A DNA stretch of 64,000 nt from Psychrobacter immobilis (GCF_904846065.1 NZ_CAJGZV010000001.1:1-64000), one strand, 5' to 3'; counted from the stretch's first letter, positions 39,754-49,522 are shown. Notes: generated by a model not told the origin, from the letters alone. Numbers and translations: made by a program.

Positions 39754-39990
39754 TTATGGAAGCAGTCTGTTTGAATATCGTCGATGCATCATGATGCCAG
39801 CACTTAGCCAGCTAACCGCAAGAGGGGTATGAGTATAATTGCCAAAATCAAATGGACTTATCATAGACAGTTTGTATGTAAGAAAACTCGCCGACCACCC
39901 CACTGCAAACAAGGATTTGTTATAATAGTGCTTATTGATGGCTATCAATTTAGCAGCATATAGCGCTGTGAAAATTATTATTGATAACAA
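39754..39990 (-). CDS. Doubtful small membrane protein
   Basis: A 78-codon frame with two hydrophobic stretches (about 1-16 and 55-68) and a C-terminal MMHRRYSNR. It starts only at TTG with no Shine-Dalgarno, though the composition is protein-like and it converges on the terminator. It may be a small gene or a decayed one. Confidence 0.35.
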   Translation of the reverse strand: MLSIIIFTALYAAKLIAINKHYYNKSLFAVGWSASFLTYKLSMISPFDFGNYTHTPLAVSWLSAGIMMHRRYSNRLLP

Positions 39991-40097
39991 AGTTATTATG
40001 GTTATTAATCATCTATCAAACACCTACTGGCTTTCAGATATTTGGTCGTTAGAGATGTAAGAACAGTAATACTCAAGGTCAAAACGAGGAGTACCGC

Positions 40098-41639
40098 ATG
40101 ACAGAACATTCAGAATTAAATACTCAGCAGCCTTACAATCGTGCAGGAGAGCAACCGACCACGACACGCCCTGTTATGCAATCAGAAAGTCCTTATGCCA
40201 GTACGCGTGGCAGTATGATGAGTAAGCAGCTACCTGCCTTTGATGAAGCTATTATTAATAAATACAATCGTTCAGGACCACGTTATACCTCCTATCCGAC
40301 CGCTTTAGAGTTCTCACCTATCTCTGTTGGTCTTGAGTCAAAGATCCTTCAAAACCGTGAAGCTCGTGCACCACTGTCTTTATATTTTCATATTCCATTC
40401 TGTCGTCACCTCTGCTATTACTGCGCTTGCAATAAAATTATCACCAAGAAAAATAGCGACTCAGGCGATTATTTGCAGTATTTAATCGCTGAGATTAAGC
40501 ACAAACGCCGCCTTCTACCTGTCCCAGAAGGTAGTAGCAAACCCCTCGTTAAACAGCTGCATTTGGGTGGGGGTACGCCAACATTTTTGCGTGATGAAGA
40601 AATGGTTCAACTGTGGGAGTTTTTACAAACTCAGTTTGAATTCTTACCTGAAGACAAAGGCGATTACTCTATTGAAATTGACCCACGTGAGCTGAGTGGC
40701 GAGACGTTAAAAGTGTTGCGTAACCTTGGCTTTAACCGTGTCAGTTTAGGCGTACAAGACCTCGATGAAACGGTACAAATCGCCGTCAACCGTGTACATT
40801 CAGCAGAGCTCATTGAAAATGTGTTAAATGAGGCGCGTGACTTAGGTTTTCACTCTATCAATATCGACCTGATTTATGGTTTGCCGCATCAAACACCCGC
40901 AACCTTGGATAAAACGGTGCGCCGTATCATCGAGATGTCGCCGGATCGCTTGTCAGTATTCAATTACGCACACTTGCCAGAACGTTTCAAGGCCCAGCGC
41001 CAGATTAAAGAAGCTGATTTGCCAGACCCAGCAGCCAAGCTGACGATGCTTGGCAATACCATCAATACGCTGACCGAAGCTGGCTATCAATATATCGGTA
41101 TTGATCACTTCGCCAAGCCTGATGATGAATTAGCCGTGGCGCAGCGTGAGGGCAAACTGCATCGTAACTTTCAAGGTTATACCATCATGGGCGATTGTGA
41201 TTTATTGGGCTTCGGCGTCTCCTCTATCAGTCAAATTGCCAATGCCAATACCCGCTATATTTTGCAAAATGATACAGATTTATCAGTTTATCAAGCGAGC
41301 ATCGATGCTGCACAAAGTAACTCGGCTGCCATGCCTGCAGTAAAAGTCATCAAAACATCTATCAAAGATCGCTTGCGTGAATATGTGATTATGAATCTAC
41401 TCTGTCACGACTATATCGATTTTAAAGACATCAATCAAAAATTTGGTATCGATGCCATCACTTACTTTATCAATGAGATTCAACAGCTTGGCGCCATGCA
41501 AGAAGACAAGCTCATCGATATGGACGCGGCTGGTATTCGCGTGCTACCAAAAGGTCGATTATTAGGTCGTAATGTCGCCATGGTATTTGATGAATATCTT
41601 GAGAAAAAACATAAGAATCGTTTCTCAAAAGTTATTTGA
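40098..41639 (+). CDS. hemN: Oxygen-independent coproporphyrinogen III dehydrogenase
   Basis: Radical SAM enzyme that converts coproporphyrinogen III to protoporphyrinogen IX without oxygen. It is 513 aa. The CxxxCxxC cluster motif is FCRHLCYYCAC, followed by GGGTPTFLRD and RVSLGVQDLD. The ordered HemN opening (INKYNRSGPRYTSYPTA) begins about residue 53, so there is a polar N-terminal extension of about 50 residues. The first ATG has strong GAGGAG upstream, which supports the extended start. No clear FNR box is seen in the 80 nt upstream. Confidence 0.95.
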   Translation: MTEHSELNTQQPYNRAGEQPTTTRPVMQSESPYASTRGSMMSKQLPAFDEAIINKYNRSGPRYTSYPTALEFSPISVGLESKILQNREARAPLSLYFHIPFCRHLCYYCACNKIITKKNSDSGDYLQYLIAEIKHKRRLLPVPEGSSKPLVKQLHLGGGTPTFLRDEEMVQLWEFLQTQFEFLPEDKGDYSIEIDPRELSGETLKVLRNLGFNRVSLGVQDLDETVQIAVNRVHSAELIENVLNEARDLGFHSINIDLIYGLPHQTPATLDKTVRRIIEMSPDRLSVFNYAHLPERFKAQRQIKEADLPDPAAKLTMLGNTINTLTEAGYQYIGIDHFAKPDDELAVAQREGKLHRNFQGYTIMGDCDLLGFGVSSISQIANANTRYILQNDTDLSVYQASIDAAQSNSAAMPAVKVIKTSIKDRLREYVIMNLLCHDYIDFKDINQKFGIDAITYFINEIQQLGAMQEDKLIDMDAAGIRVLPKGRLLGRNVAMVFDEYLEKKHKNRFSKVI

Positions 41640-41670
41640 TTGAGTGATCCCACAAATTAAAAGCAGTCAT

Positions 41671-41699
41671 AAAAAAGACCTTACTCGAGGTCTTTTTTT
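41671..41699 (+). terminator. Terminator after hemN
   Basis: Stem AAAAAAGACCT / AGGTCTTTTTT with a 6-nt loop. Confidence 0.92.
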
Positions 41700-41741
41700 A
41701 TGGTGTTTAATAAAGCTGATGATTGACAAAAAATACCTATA

Positions 41742-41910
41742 GGGCGTGTCCTCATTTCAAAAATGGTGATAAAAATGAGATAAATTGCAGTCAAACGAGG
41801 AAAGTAGCACAGATAATATCTGGATATTAACCAGCTATTTAACGATGTTTAGCAAAACTTAGCCATTTTTAGCCCGTTTAGATATGATCAATTGAATTGA
41901 GGACATGCCC
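41742..41910 (+). mobile_element. MITE-like element, copy 1
   Basis: 169 bp bounded by inverted repeats GGGCGTGTCCTCA / TGAGGACATGCCC (one mismatch) and flanked by TA on both sides. It carries no ORF. The interior (ACGATGTTTAGCAAAA, TTAGCCATTTT) is shared in inverted orientation with 62858-63027. It resembles a non-autonomous derivative of a TA-targeting IS. No transposase is in the window. Confidence 0.8.
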
Positions 41911-41918
41911 TAGCCTAC

Positions 41919-43310
41919 TTAGTAGACATCACCACATTCAGAAGGCATCACCATATATAGCCTATTTGCATCTTCTATTGTTTTTTCACTGTCCAAATAT
42001 TTCTGCTCGATTGTGCTTTTAGCATTGGCAATCATTGAATCCGTCATCGCAAAGTCATCGTCATTTAGTAGACCCAATGAGCCATCTTGACGCAACCACA
42101 AACCCTCTAACTTATCATGCGGATACTCTACAGTCGCGAGAACGTCGACGACCAAGGTTTTCTTGACTGGTTTGATTGCCAATTCCTTCAGCAATTGCCA
42201 ATTTTTTTCATCTGCTGCAATAAGCTGCTCAAGTGTTTGTCCATTGATCGTTAAACCCAATACATGATCTTGCTTGATATTATCTGTATTTAAAATATTC
42301 TCAATATCAGTCGCCTGCGAGAGATCCATTTTATAAATGAGCTTTTGCGCAGACTTGTCTTGTAGGGGAAACTTGCGATCATGTTCAATCAAATAAAACT
42401 CGTGATTGTTAATCGCAACGATACCCGAAGTCACATGGTGAGCATGATCGAGACGATACAAATACTGTGCTATTTGACCAGAGTATAGATTGATAGTGAC
42501 GATGCGCGTCAAACTAGAGACACGACCTGACTGATCAGGATTATCCATAGAAGACTCCATAATACCCACCAGTGTGCTCTGATCTGGAGTAATCGTTAAT
42601 GCTTCCATACCGCGATTTGCACGACGTTTGGTAAATTCTGCTGGTAGTAAAATCAGCTGACCATTAGCCATCACATTATTGCGCTGATCGCTCGCAAAGG
42701 CATTAATACGCTCAATCTCCACCCCCTGCGCATTATAATGAACCAAATGAGGACCATACTCATCACTGATCCAAAAACTACCATCTGTTAGCGCAGCAAG
42801 ACCTTCAGGATCTAAACCATTGATATCGTTTTTGATAGGATTGGTCACTGCATCAAAAGGTAGATTGGGATTCATGGTCATCGGCTGGCCGTCGACATCG
42901 TAAGGGACTTCATTAGTTCCGCCGAGTGCTTGTGGATTCGGTAGCCCAGAGATAGGATTGCCATTTGCGTCCTTTAGTAGTGTCTCTTTGATCTTAATAA
43001 TCTGCCCAGTTGCTTGTAGCTCAAACAATCCGATGCGCGGTGTATAGTCAGGTACTAAAAACTGTTTACCCGTGCCTGCACTACCTGCAAAATCCGCATT
43101 GGGACCGCGATCAGTGAGCACATAAAATTGCTTGGCATTGGTTGGATGAGCCGCTGCATCTGAGCCAAAACCACCCCCTCTAATCTCAAGCTTCCTCTCA
43201 GGATACGCAGCATTGATATGCGTATCATCTAGCACGGTATAAGGTAGTGCCGTGCCTTGGATAAAGTCTTTTATTTGAATGATTTCTGTATTAATATTTT
43301 GTATCGTCAT
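41919..43310 (-). CDS. Phytase-like esterase (esterase-like activity of phytase)
   Basis: A 463-aa six-bladed-propeller-like protein of the PF13449 group. Recognisable blocks are GGGFGSDAA, VLTDRGPNADF, EGLAALTDGSFWISDEYGPH, GMEALTITPDQ and EGLWLRQDGSLGLLND. Most relatives are exported, but no signal peptide is visible here, which is odd. The substrate is unknown. It lies close to the MITE at its 3' side. Confidence 0.85.
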   Translation of the reverse strand: MTIQNINTEIIQIKDFIQGTALPYTVLDDTHINAAYPERKLEIRGGGFGSDAAAHPTNAKQFYVLTDRGPNADFAGSAGTGKQFLVPDYTPRIGLFELQATGQIIKIKETLLKDANGNPISGLPNPQALGGTNEVPYDVDGQPMTMNPNLPFDAVTNPIKNDINGLDPEGLAALTDGSFWISDEYGPHLVHYNAQGVEIERINAFASDQRNNVMANGQLILLPAEFTKRRANRGMEALTITPDQSTLVGIMESSMDNPDQSGRVSSLTRIVTINLYSGQIAQYLYRLDHAHHVTSGIVAINNHEFYLIEHDRKFPLQDKSAQKLIYKMDLSQATDIENILNTDNIKQDHVLGLTINGQTLEQLIAADEKNWQLLKELAIKPVKKTLVVDVLATVEYPHDKLEGLWLRQDGSLGLLNDDDFAMTDSMIANAKSTIEQKYLDSEKTIEDANRLYMVMPSECGDVY

Positions 43311-43474
43311 TTTTTATCCCTGATATATATTTTATTCTTGTTAAACGAACCATATGAGTTATTTATTAGATGTAGCGTTCAGCACAATTGACAGTCGAAA
43401 AAATAGCCAGCGCCTAAGAAGCTCACTGACCATTTTAAGAGTTAATGCTATAACACATGGCTATACATGACTTA

Positions 43475-44335
43475 TTAAACCTTAAGCTTGTCACCCACCA
43501 TACCTTTGATGGTACTTAAAATATCAGCAGGTAATACCACCATTTTTGCATTGTCAGACTCTGCCAGCTCGCGAATCGCCTTAATATATTGCTCACCAAG
43601 TAAGTAAACAATAGGCATCTCTTCCTCGCCCATTGCATTAGTAATCAAGCGAATAGACTCTTCAGAACCTCTCGCCAATACCACTTGTGCTTCGGCATCA
43701 CGACGTGACGCCTCTAAACGTCCATCTGCTTCCAAGATAGCCGCTTGCTTTTGACCATCAGCACGAGTCACTGTCGCACGGCGTAGACGCTCTGCCGCCG
43801 CCTGCTCTTCCATTGATGCTTGCATCGTTTGCGATGGATTAATATCTTGAATTTCTACTGTCTTTAGGGTGATACCCCAGTCCGCAATATCTTCTGATAT
43901 CGCATGCTTTAGCTTCATTTTGATTTCATCACGGCTAGACAATGCACTATCAAGATCCATCTCACCGATAATTGAACGTAGTGACGTCTGCACCAAATTA
44001 CGAATACCATATTCATAATCTTCAATGCCATAAACGGCCTTATCTGGGCGCACGATATTGATATAAGCCACAGCGTTGGCAATAATAACGACGTTGTCTC
44101 GCGTAATGACCTCTTGTGAGGGAATATCAAGAACAATGTCTTTGGTCGTCACTTTATAAGCGACATCATCAACGAAAGGAATAATAAGGTTGAGACCCGG
44201 CTCTAGTGTTTGGCTATATTTGCCCAATCGCTGCACCACCCACTTATAGCCTTGTGGCACGATTCGAACGCCTTTGAAAACCGTAAAGACAACCAGTGCA
44301 ACCAAAACCACCATGACAATGCTAAAGCTTTCCAT
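43475..44335 (-). CDS. qmcA: SPFH/band 7 membrane protein, QmcA-like
   Basis: Stomatin/prohibitin-type protein, 286 aa, with one N-terminal membrane helix (about 4-20) and the SPFH domain (GVRIVPQGYKWVVQRLGKYS onwards), then a coiled-coil rich in Ala/Glu/Arg (QAAAERLRRATVTRADGQ). It probably assembles a ring microdomain in the inner membrane. It is 15 nt downstream of the nfeD gene, the usual pairing. Confidence 0.92.
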   Translation of the reverse strand: MESFSIVMVVLVALVVFTVFKGVRIVPQGYKWVVQRLGKYSQTLEPGLNLIIPFVDDVAYKVTTKDIVLDIPSQEVITRDNVVIIANAVAYINIVRPDKAVYGIEDYEYGIRNLVQTSLRSIIGEMDLDSALSSRDEIKMKLKHAISEDIADWGITLKTVEIQDINPSQTMQASMEEQAAAERLRRATVTRADGQKQAAILEADGRLEASRRDAEAQVVLARGSEESIRLITNAMGEEEMPIVYLLGEQYIKAIRELAESDNAKMVVLPADILSTIKGMVGDKLKV

Positions 44336-44350
44336 AATTCATCCTTATTA

Positions 44351-44872
44351 TTATAATTGCATGTCTTTATTAATCGCTGCCTGCGATTTCATACTGCTCA
44401 CAATCAGCTCATTACCGACAATATCGGTCACCACCACTCGATCGCCGACCGCCACCGGCTCACCCGTAGTGCGGCACATCCACTCCGCTGCCCCAACAAT
44501 AGGAACACTGAATCTGACAGTGCCCGCTCTATCTGGCTGCGGCTGGACGATAATCATGCCAGTTTCACCAACGATAACACTACCACCCAAGCCTGCTTTG
44601 GTGCGATCTACTGATAAGGGTTTAATAAACTTGAACCATGCCAGCAAGAATATGGCAGAAAGCACCAACCAAATAATAATTTGCACAGAGACAGAAATAG
44701 GCAATAGCCACGAAAGCGCGGCAACGATGATGGCGGCAGCACCAAACCAAAGGCTGGCGAATGTCGGCACAAACATCTCAATGATCAGCAATATAAAACC
44801 TAAGACTAACCAGTGCCAAGGTTCAATCAGCCACAGCATCTCCATCATCACTATATTCCCTATCTTTATCAT
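44351..44872 (-). CDS. NfeD-family membrane protein
   Basis: A 173-aa partner of SPFH proteins, like E. coli YbbK's neighbour YbbL/NfeD type. There are about three helices within residues 15-75, then a C-terminal OB-fold (GLGGSVIVGETGMIIVQPQP, AVGDRVVVTDIVGNELIV). It precedes qmcA by 15 nt in one operon. Role inferred: membrane quality control. Confidence 0.9.
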   Translation of the reverse strand: MIKIGNIVMMEMLWLIEPWHWLVLGFILLIIEMFVPTFASLWFGAAAIIVAALSWLLPISVSVQIIIWLVLSAIFLLAWFKFIKPLSVDRTKAGLGGSVIVGETGMIIVQPQPDRAGTVRFSVPIVGAAEWMCRTTGEPVAVGDRVVVTDIVGNELIVSSMKSQAAINKDMQL

Positions 44873-44983
44873 TCTAACTTTTAATGTAGCACATTTTTAG
44901 TATTAATAATTTCTTAAAAATCATCAATATATGGTGTGTATACTTCGAAAAATATGAGAAACACATATTAAAACTTAGAGCAT

Positions 44984-45011
44984 AAAAAAACGACCGCCAA
45001 AGCGATCGTTT
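44984..45011 (-). terminator. Terminator after barrel gene 3
   Basis: Minus-strand stem AAACGATCGC / GCGGTCGTTT (one G-U) with loop TTTG and T run. Confidence 0.85.
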
Positions 45012-45032
45012 CTTTTTTCTTTAATCAACTTA

Positions 45033-45581
45033 TTAAAACTTAATGTGAGCACCTAAAGTCAATAGAGTAATATCCTCAGCGACATAATCATATTCAGCTT
45101 CAACGCTCATGCTAGGGTTAAAGTTATAACCCAGACCAATACCACCAGCAACACCACTATCGCTATCGCTTTCACTAACAGTGTTTCCAAGTACGTCACT
45201 TAAAGAAGCATCAATCTCAGCTTTAGCAAACCCTAACTTACCTTTGGCATATAAACCAGTATTAGGGAATTGATAACGGTAAGTACCGTAAGCACCATAA
45301 GTTTTAAGGTCATATTCACCTTTAAGAAGTCTGGTACCTGTATCAATATCAGTGTCACTAGAGCCTACATATTCAACTTCAGCACCAAAGTTAGGATCAA
45401 AGTTATAACCAGCATAAATACCATAAGCAGTAGGATCATCTAGATCATCAGCATCTACCATGAACTTACCAGCTTTTACACCAACATACGGCTGACCTGC
45501 ATAGTTAACTGCCGCTTGCGCGCTGACACTCAATAAAGAGCCAACTGATAGGGCGATCAAAGCTTTTTGTAAAGTATTCAT
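45033..45581 (-). CDS. Outer membrane beta-barrel protein (paralogue 3)
   Basis: A 182-aa small OmpA/OmpX/opacity-type barrel. The signal peptide ends SAQA (about 23). Then YAGQPYVGVKAGKF, YGIYAGYNFDPNFGAEVEYVG and YRYQFPNTGLYAKGKLGFAK, ending in aromatic HIKF as BAM substrates do. Most divergent of three tandem paralogues, lacking a C-terminal OmpA peptidoglycan domain. Confidence 0.85.
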   Translation of the reverse strand: MNTLQKALIALSVGSLLSVSAQAAVNYAGQPYVGVKAGKFMVDADDLDDPTAYGIYAGYNFDPNFGAEVEYVGSSDTDIDTGTRLLKGEYDLKTYGAYGTYRYQFPNTGLYAKGKLGFAKAEIDASLSDVLGNTVSESDSDSGVAGGIGLGYNFNPSMSVEAEYDYVAEDITLLTLGAHIKF

Positions 45582-45734
45582 ATATCTTCCTGTTAAATAA
45601 AACTAAAAATACCATCTGAATGAAAATAACAGAGCATATAAGTTAGCTGAACTATTGTCGAATTCGAGATATTAACAGAACCTTATTTCAAATGCACTCT
45701 TTTTTAATGACGCTTACAGTGCTTTTTATCGTAC

Positions 45735-45765
45735 AAAAAAACGCACCTCGAAGGGTGCGTTTTTT
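45735..45765 (-). terminator. Terminator after barrel gene 2
   Basis: Stem AACGCACC / GGTGCGTT flanked by A and T runs. Confidence 0.9.
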
Positions 45766-45790
45766 AGTTATCATACTGCTAATCAAAAAC

Positions 45791-46333
45791 TTAGAATTTT
45801 AGCTGAGCACCGACAGTCATAAGATCTGCGTCGCTACCTAACATGTCATATTCAGCTTCAACACTGAAGTTTGGGTTAACCGAATAACCAAGGCCTACAC
45901 CACCAGCAAGGCTGGTATCATCGTTAGAAATGGTTTTTCTATTAGAGTCTTCAACGATATAGTTACCTTCGATTTCAGTCTTAGCAACACCTAGCTTACC
46001 TTTGGCATATAGCGCAGTATTTGGGAACTGATAACGATAAGTACCATACGCGCCATAGCTCTTGGCATCGATATCACCGTTATAATAATCGGCATCGCCT
46101 GAACCTACATATTCTGCTTCGATACCAAAGTTAGGATCAAAGTTGTAACCGCCATAGACACCATAAGCGGTTGGCTTGTCAGCACCGTTTACATCTAGGT
46201 CAAACTGACCGACTTTTACACCAACGTATGGCTGACCAGTGTAACCGTTGCCATAAGATACGGCAGCTTGTGCACCCATGCTTAATAAAGAACCAGCTGC
46301 TAATGCAAGTAACGTTTTTTGTAAAGTTTTCAT
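45791..46333 (-). CDS. Outer membrane beta-barrel protein (paralogue 2)
   Basis: 180 aa, signal peptide ending MGAQA (about 23), then the shared barrel core (YTGQPYVGVKVGQFDLDV, YGGYNFDPNFGIEAEYVG, AYGTYRYQFPNTALYAKG) and the C-terminal aromatic motif AQLKF. It is very close to paralogue 1, differing mainly in predicted extracellular loops. It has its own terminator. Confidence 0.87.
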   Translation of the reverse strand: MKTLQKTLLALAAGSLLSMGAQAAVSYGNGYTGQPYVGVKVGQFDLDVNGADKPTAYGVYGGYNFDPNFGIEAEYVGSGDADYYNGDIDAKSYGAYGTYRYQFPNTALYAKGKLGVAKTEIEGNYIVEDSNRKTISNDDTSLAGGVGLGYSVNPNFSVEAEYDMLGSDADLMTVGAQLKF

Positions 46334-46444
46334 AGTATTCCCCTAGGGTTATATTTTTAATTATTTGTCTGTAAAGTATCTGGATGAGAAAAGATTATTA
46401 TTGCCATCTTCTCTCACTCGTTTAGCTGATAAATCGTTTTGGCT

Positions 46445-46990
46445 TTAGAACTTCAACTGAGCGCCAACAGTAAGTAGCTTGGCATCGACATCACTGTCCA
46501 TCATTGAGTATTCAGCTTCGACACCAAAGTTAGGATTCACTGAGTAACCAAGACCTACACCACCAGCAAGACCTGTGTCGCTGCTAGATTTCGAAACTTC
46601 AACTGGACCAACGGTGTAATCACCTTCTACTTCAGTTTTAGCAACCCCTAGCTTACCTTTAGCGTATAAGCCAGTATTTGGGAACTGGTAGCGTGCCGTA
46701 CCATATGCGCCATAAGTTTTGGCATCAAGATCACCATTTTTGTAATCAGCATCATCTGAACCTACATACTCTGCTTCGACACCAAAGTTTTGATCGAAGT
46801 TATAACCACCGTAGACACCATAAGCAGTTGGATCATCTGCATTGTCGATATCTAGATCAAACTGACCGACTTTGACGCCAACATACGGCTGACCAGTGTA
46901 ACCGTTGCTATAAGAAGTAGCGGCTTGTGCGCCAACAGTTAACAAAGAACCAGCTGCTAGTGCAAGTAGCGTTTTTTGTAGAGTTTTCAT
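46445..46990 (-). CDS. Outer membrane beta-barrel protein (paralogue 1)
   Basis: 181 aa from ATG 46990 (SD AAGGAG upstream). The open frame extends to 47023 but MKTLQKTLLALAAGSLL matches the paralogue starts. The barrel core and AQLKF end are as in paralogue 2. It is first in the transcribed order, followed by about 110 nt and paralogue 2. The function is not predictable beyond an envelope role. Confidence 0.88.
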   Translation of the reverse strand: MKTLQKTLLALAAGSLLTVGAQAATSYSNGYTGQPYVGVKVGQFDLDIDNADDPTAYGVYGGYNFDQNFGVEAEYVGSDDADYKNGDLDAKTYGAYGTARYQFPNTGLYAKGKLGVAKTEVEGDYTVGPVEVSKSSSDTGLAGGVGLGYSVNPNFGVEAEYSMMDSDVDAKLLTVGAQLKF

Positions 46991-47297
46991 TATTAGCTCC
47001 TTAAAATCAATTTGGACAAACAAGTTATCTATTTATATTGGCTTTTATAGCCCTATCGCCTTGTTTGCTAACGATGGGTATATAGTAACAAACTATTTCA
47101 AGTCGTCTGTCAGTGTTTGATGGTATGAGAGTTAAGATTTGCAAGTATTTATCAGTGCTTGGGTTACAAAGGCAAAGATATGAAACCTTTTGTTACAACC
47201 ACTGAGTTTATGCAATAATCCCTACTCATTTCATCGCCTTTCTAGCAGAAATAAGCATAAAACAATAAGAGATACCGAATATTTTAAGGTAAAAATA

Positions 47298-48530
47298 ATG
47301 ACTGGACGTATAACTAGCCGCCTACAAGAAGCGCTTACAGCACTCAAAGCCACCCAACAATACCGTCAATTACCCAATCTCCATCATCATGGGCAATACG
47401 TTATTAGCGAGGGTAAAACCTTACTCAATATCGCCAGTAACGATTATCTGGGCTTAGGTGGCGACACCGAATTACAAAACGAATTTCTCAGTCAACTAAC
47501 ACTGTTATCAGTCGCACAAATACCTAAAATGAGTGCGACGTCCTCACGCTTGCTCACTGGAAATGATGCACAGCTACAAGCGCTAGAGTCTGAGTTGCAG
47601 GAATGGTATCAAACCGCTGTCGGCAAACGTGATATCTCTGCCTCAAAATCGGTGTTGGTATTGAATAGCGGCTATCATGCCAATCTTGGTATATTGCCAG
47701 CCCTCACAGCCTTGCCAGTCAAAACACTGATCTTAGCTGACAAGCTGGTACATGCCAGCATTATCGATGGGTTACGTTTAAGCCAAAGCAAACTTGTCAG
47801 CTATCGTCGTTATCGTCACAATGATTATGAACATTTAGCGACGTTTATTGAGCAAGCAGCGCCAGACATTGAACGCATCATTATTGTCACTGAGAGCATC
47901 TTTAGTATGGATGGTGATCGTGCGGATTTATGTCAACTGGTACAATTAAAGGCTAGCGATGCTCGTATCGAACTGTATGTCGATGAGGCTCATGCAATCG
48001 GTGTATTAGGTCATACAGGATTGGGGCTAGCGGAAGAAACACAGACATTGGCTGATATTGACTATTTGGTCGGTACTTTCGGTAAAGCGTTTGCCTCGGT
48101 GGGTGCTTATATCATGTGCGATGATGTCGTCAAGCAATGGCTAATTAACCGCATGCGTCCACTAATTTTTAGTACTGCATTACCCCCTATCAATCACGCA
48201 TGGACGCGATTTATTTTAGCAAAAATGCCAATGCTAAATAATCAACGGGCGCATTTAGCGCGGTTGTCTACCAAGCTTAGTCAAGTCATCGACCCAAGAT
48301 ACCGTGTGTCCCAGAACACCCAGCATCCACACTATGACTCACCGATTGTGCCTTACATCTTGGGTGACAATGCCAGCACGCTTGCCAAAGCACAACAATT
48401 GCAAGCAGCAGGTTTTTATGCCCTGCCTATCAGGCCACCCACTGTGCCTGCAAACACCGCTCGTATCCGTTTGGTCATGAACGCCAAGCTGACAGATGAA
48501 GACTGCGAACAACTGATACAACAATTATAA
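47298..48530 (+). CDS. bioF: 8-amino-7-oxononanoate synthase
   Basis: PLP enzyme of biotin synthesis condensing pimeloyl-ACP with alanine. 410 aa from ATG 47298, which has AAGGT upstream; the frame is open to 47190 without protein-like sequence. Blocks include NDYLGLGGD, YVDEAHAIGVLG and the PLP lysine in GTFGKAFAS. bioC follows 75 nt later; bioA, bioB and bioD are not in the window. Confidence 0.95.
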   Translation: MTGRITSRLQEALTALKATQQYRQLPNLHHHGQYVISEGKTLLNIASNDYLGLGGDTELQNEFLSQLTLLSVAQIPKMSATSSRLLTGNDAQLQALESELQEWYQTAVGKRDISASKSVLVLNSGYHANLGILPALTALPVKTLILADKLVHASIIDGLRLSQSKLVSYRRYRHNDYEHLATFIEQAAPDIERIIIVTESIFSMDGDRADLCQLVQLKASDARIELYVDEAHAIGVLGHTGLGLAEETQTLADIDYLVGTFGKAFASVGAYIMCDDVVKQWLINRMRPLIFSTALPPINHAWTRFILAKMPMLNNQRAHLARLSTKLSQVIDPRYRVSQNTQHPHYDSPIVPYILGDNASTLAKAQQLQAAGFYALPIRPPTVPANTARIRLVMNAKLTDEDCEQLIQQL

Positions 48531-48604
48531 ATCTGTTGTTATACATCAGCGACGTCAGTCCTGCTATCGATTGATAATTGGCTCACTTGGATATAATAAA
48601 CCGT

Positions 48605-49414
48605 ATGAAAACACTCGCCACGCCTGATAACTTTAGCACCAGAAAACAAACCATCGCTCGTCATTTTGCCAATGCCAGCGACTATGATCAGCATGCCAAT
48701 GTTCAGCAGCAAGTCTGTCAATATTTAATAGACAAACTCACTCACACTGAACACGATAGTGTGCTTGAAGTCGGTGCAGGAACTGGTCAAATGACCCGTC
48801 TACTCGCAGCACACATTCAAAGTCAATATTGGCTGATCAATGAATTATGCGCTGAACAAGCGGCTACTTTACAGTCCATAATGCCCAATGCTGACATAGC
48901 AATTGGCGATGCTGAAACGATGGACTTTGAGGGTGAGCATAGCTTGATAATCAGTGCCAATGCAGTGCAGTGGTTTGATGACCCCTTAAACTTTGTTGCG
49001 CAATCAGCACGCCATTTGCGAGCTGGAGGTCAACTGCTGTTTAACACTTTTACGCCAAATAACTTTTTGCAAATAAAGACTCTAACGGATCAGGGTCTCC
49101 ACTATCCAGATATCATTGAGTGGCGATTGGCACTGATTAGTGCGGGTTTTGAGAAAATTAAACTGTCCACTCAGCGTTTCGAGTTACCGTTTGCCAGTCC
49201 TTATGCTGTCCTAAAACATATGAAATTGACGGGCGTATCGACCAATCAGACACAAGTAAAAGCCAACAGTACCCAGCCCTTTGTATGGACAAAGGCACGC
49301 TTGCAACAGTTTGAGTCGGATTATTGGCAACATTTTTCGGCGCAAGATGACGCCGGTCAGCCTATCGTTCATTTGACTTATGAAGTACTGATAGTGAGTG
49401 CCTTTAAATCATGA
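48605..49414 (+). CDS. bioC: Malonyl-ACP O-methyltransferase
   Basis: SAM-dependent methyltransferase that makes malonyl-ACP methyl ester to prime pimelate synthesis. 269 aa from ATG 48605. It has the BioC opening FANASDYDQHANVQQQ, SAM motif LEVGAGTGQMTRLL and ANAVQWFDDP. The frame is open to a TTG at 48578, but that lacks support. Co-transcribed with bioF is likely. Confidence 0.93.
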   Translation: MKTLATPDNFSTRKQTIARHFANASDYDQHANVQQQVCQYLIDKLTHTEHDSVLEVGAGTGQMTRLLAAHIQSQYWLINELCAEQAATLQSIMPNADIAIGDAETMDFEGEHSLIISANAVQWFDDPLNFVAQSARHLRAGGQLLFNTFTPNNFLQIKTLTDQGLHYPDIIEWRLALISAGFEKIKLSTQRFELPFASPYAVLKHMKLTGVSTNQTQVKANSTQPFVWTKARLQQFESDYWQHFSAQDDAGQPIVHLTYEVLIVSAFKS

Positions 49415-49461
49415 AGACAAGATATAGAATGGTAGGATATTTCTTATAAATAACAGCCATA

Positions 49462-49491
49462 AAAAAACGCACCCCGAAGGATGCGTTTTTT
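49462..49491. terminator. Bidirectional terminator between bioC and dnaK
   Basis: Stem AAAAAACGCA..CC / GG..TGCGTTTTTT with loop CGAA and one non-canonical pair. It closes both convergent genes. Confidence 0.88.
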
Positions 49492-49522
49492 GTTTTAACT
49501 GCGTTTAGTTACTAAATCACAA

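Noticed and set aside
44274..44900. 208-codon plus-strand ORF
   Set aside because: Lies antisense to the nfeD gene, which has clear family motifs and operon context; low-complexity Thr/Ile translation typical of a shadow.
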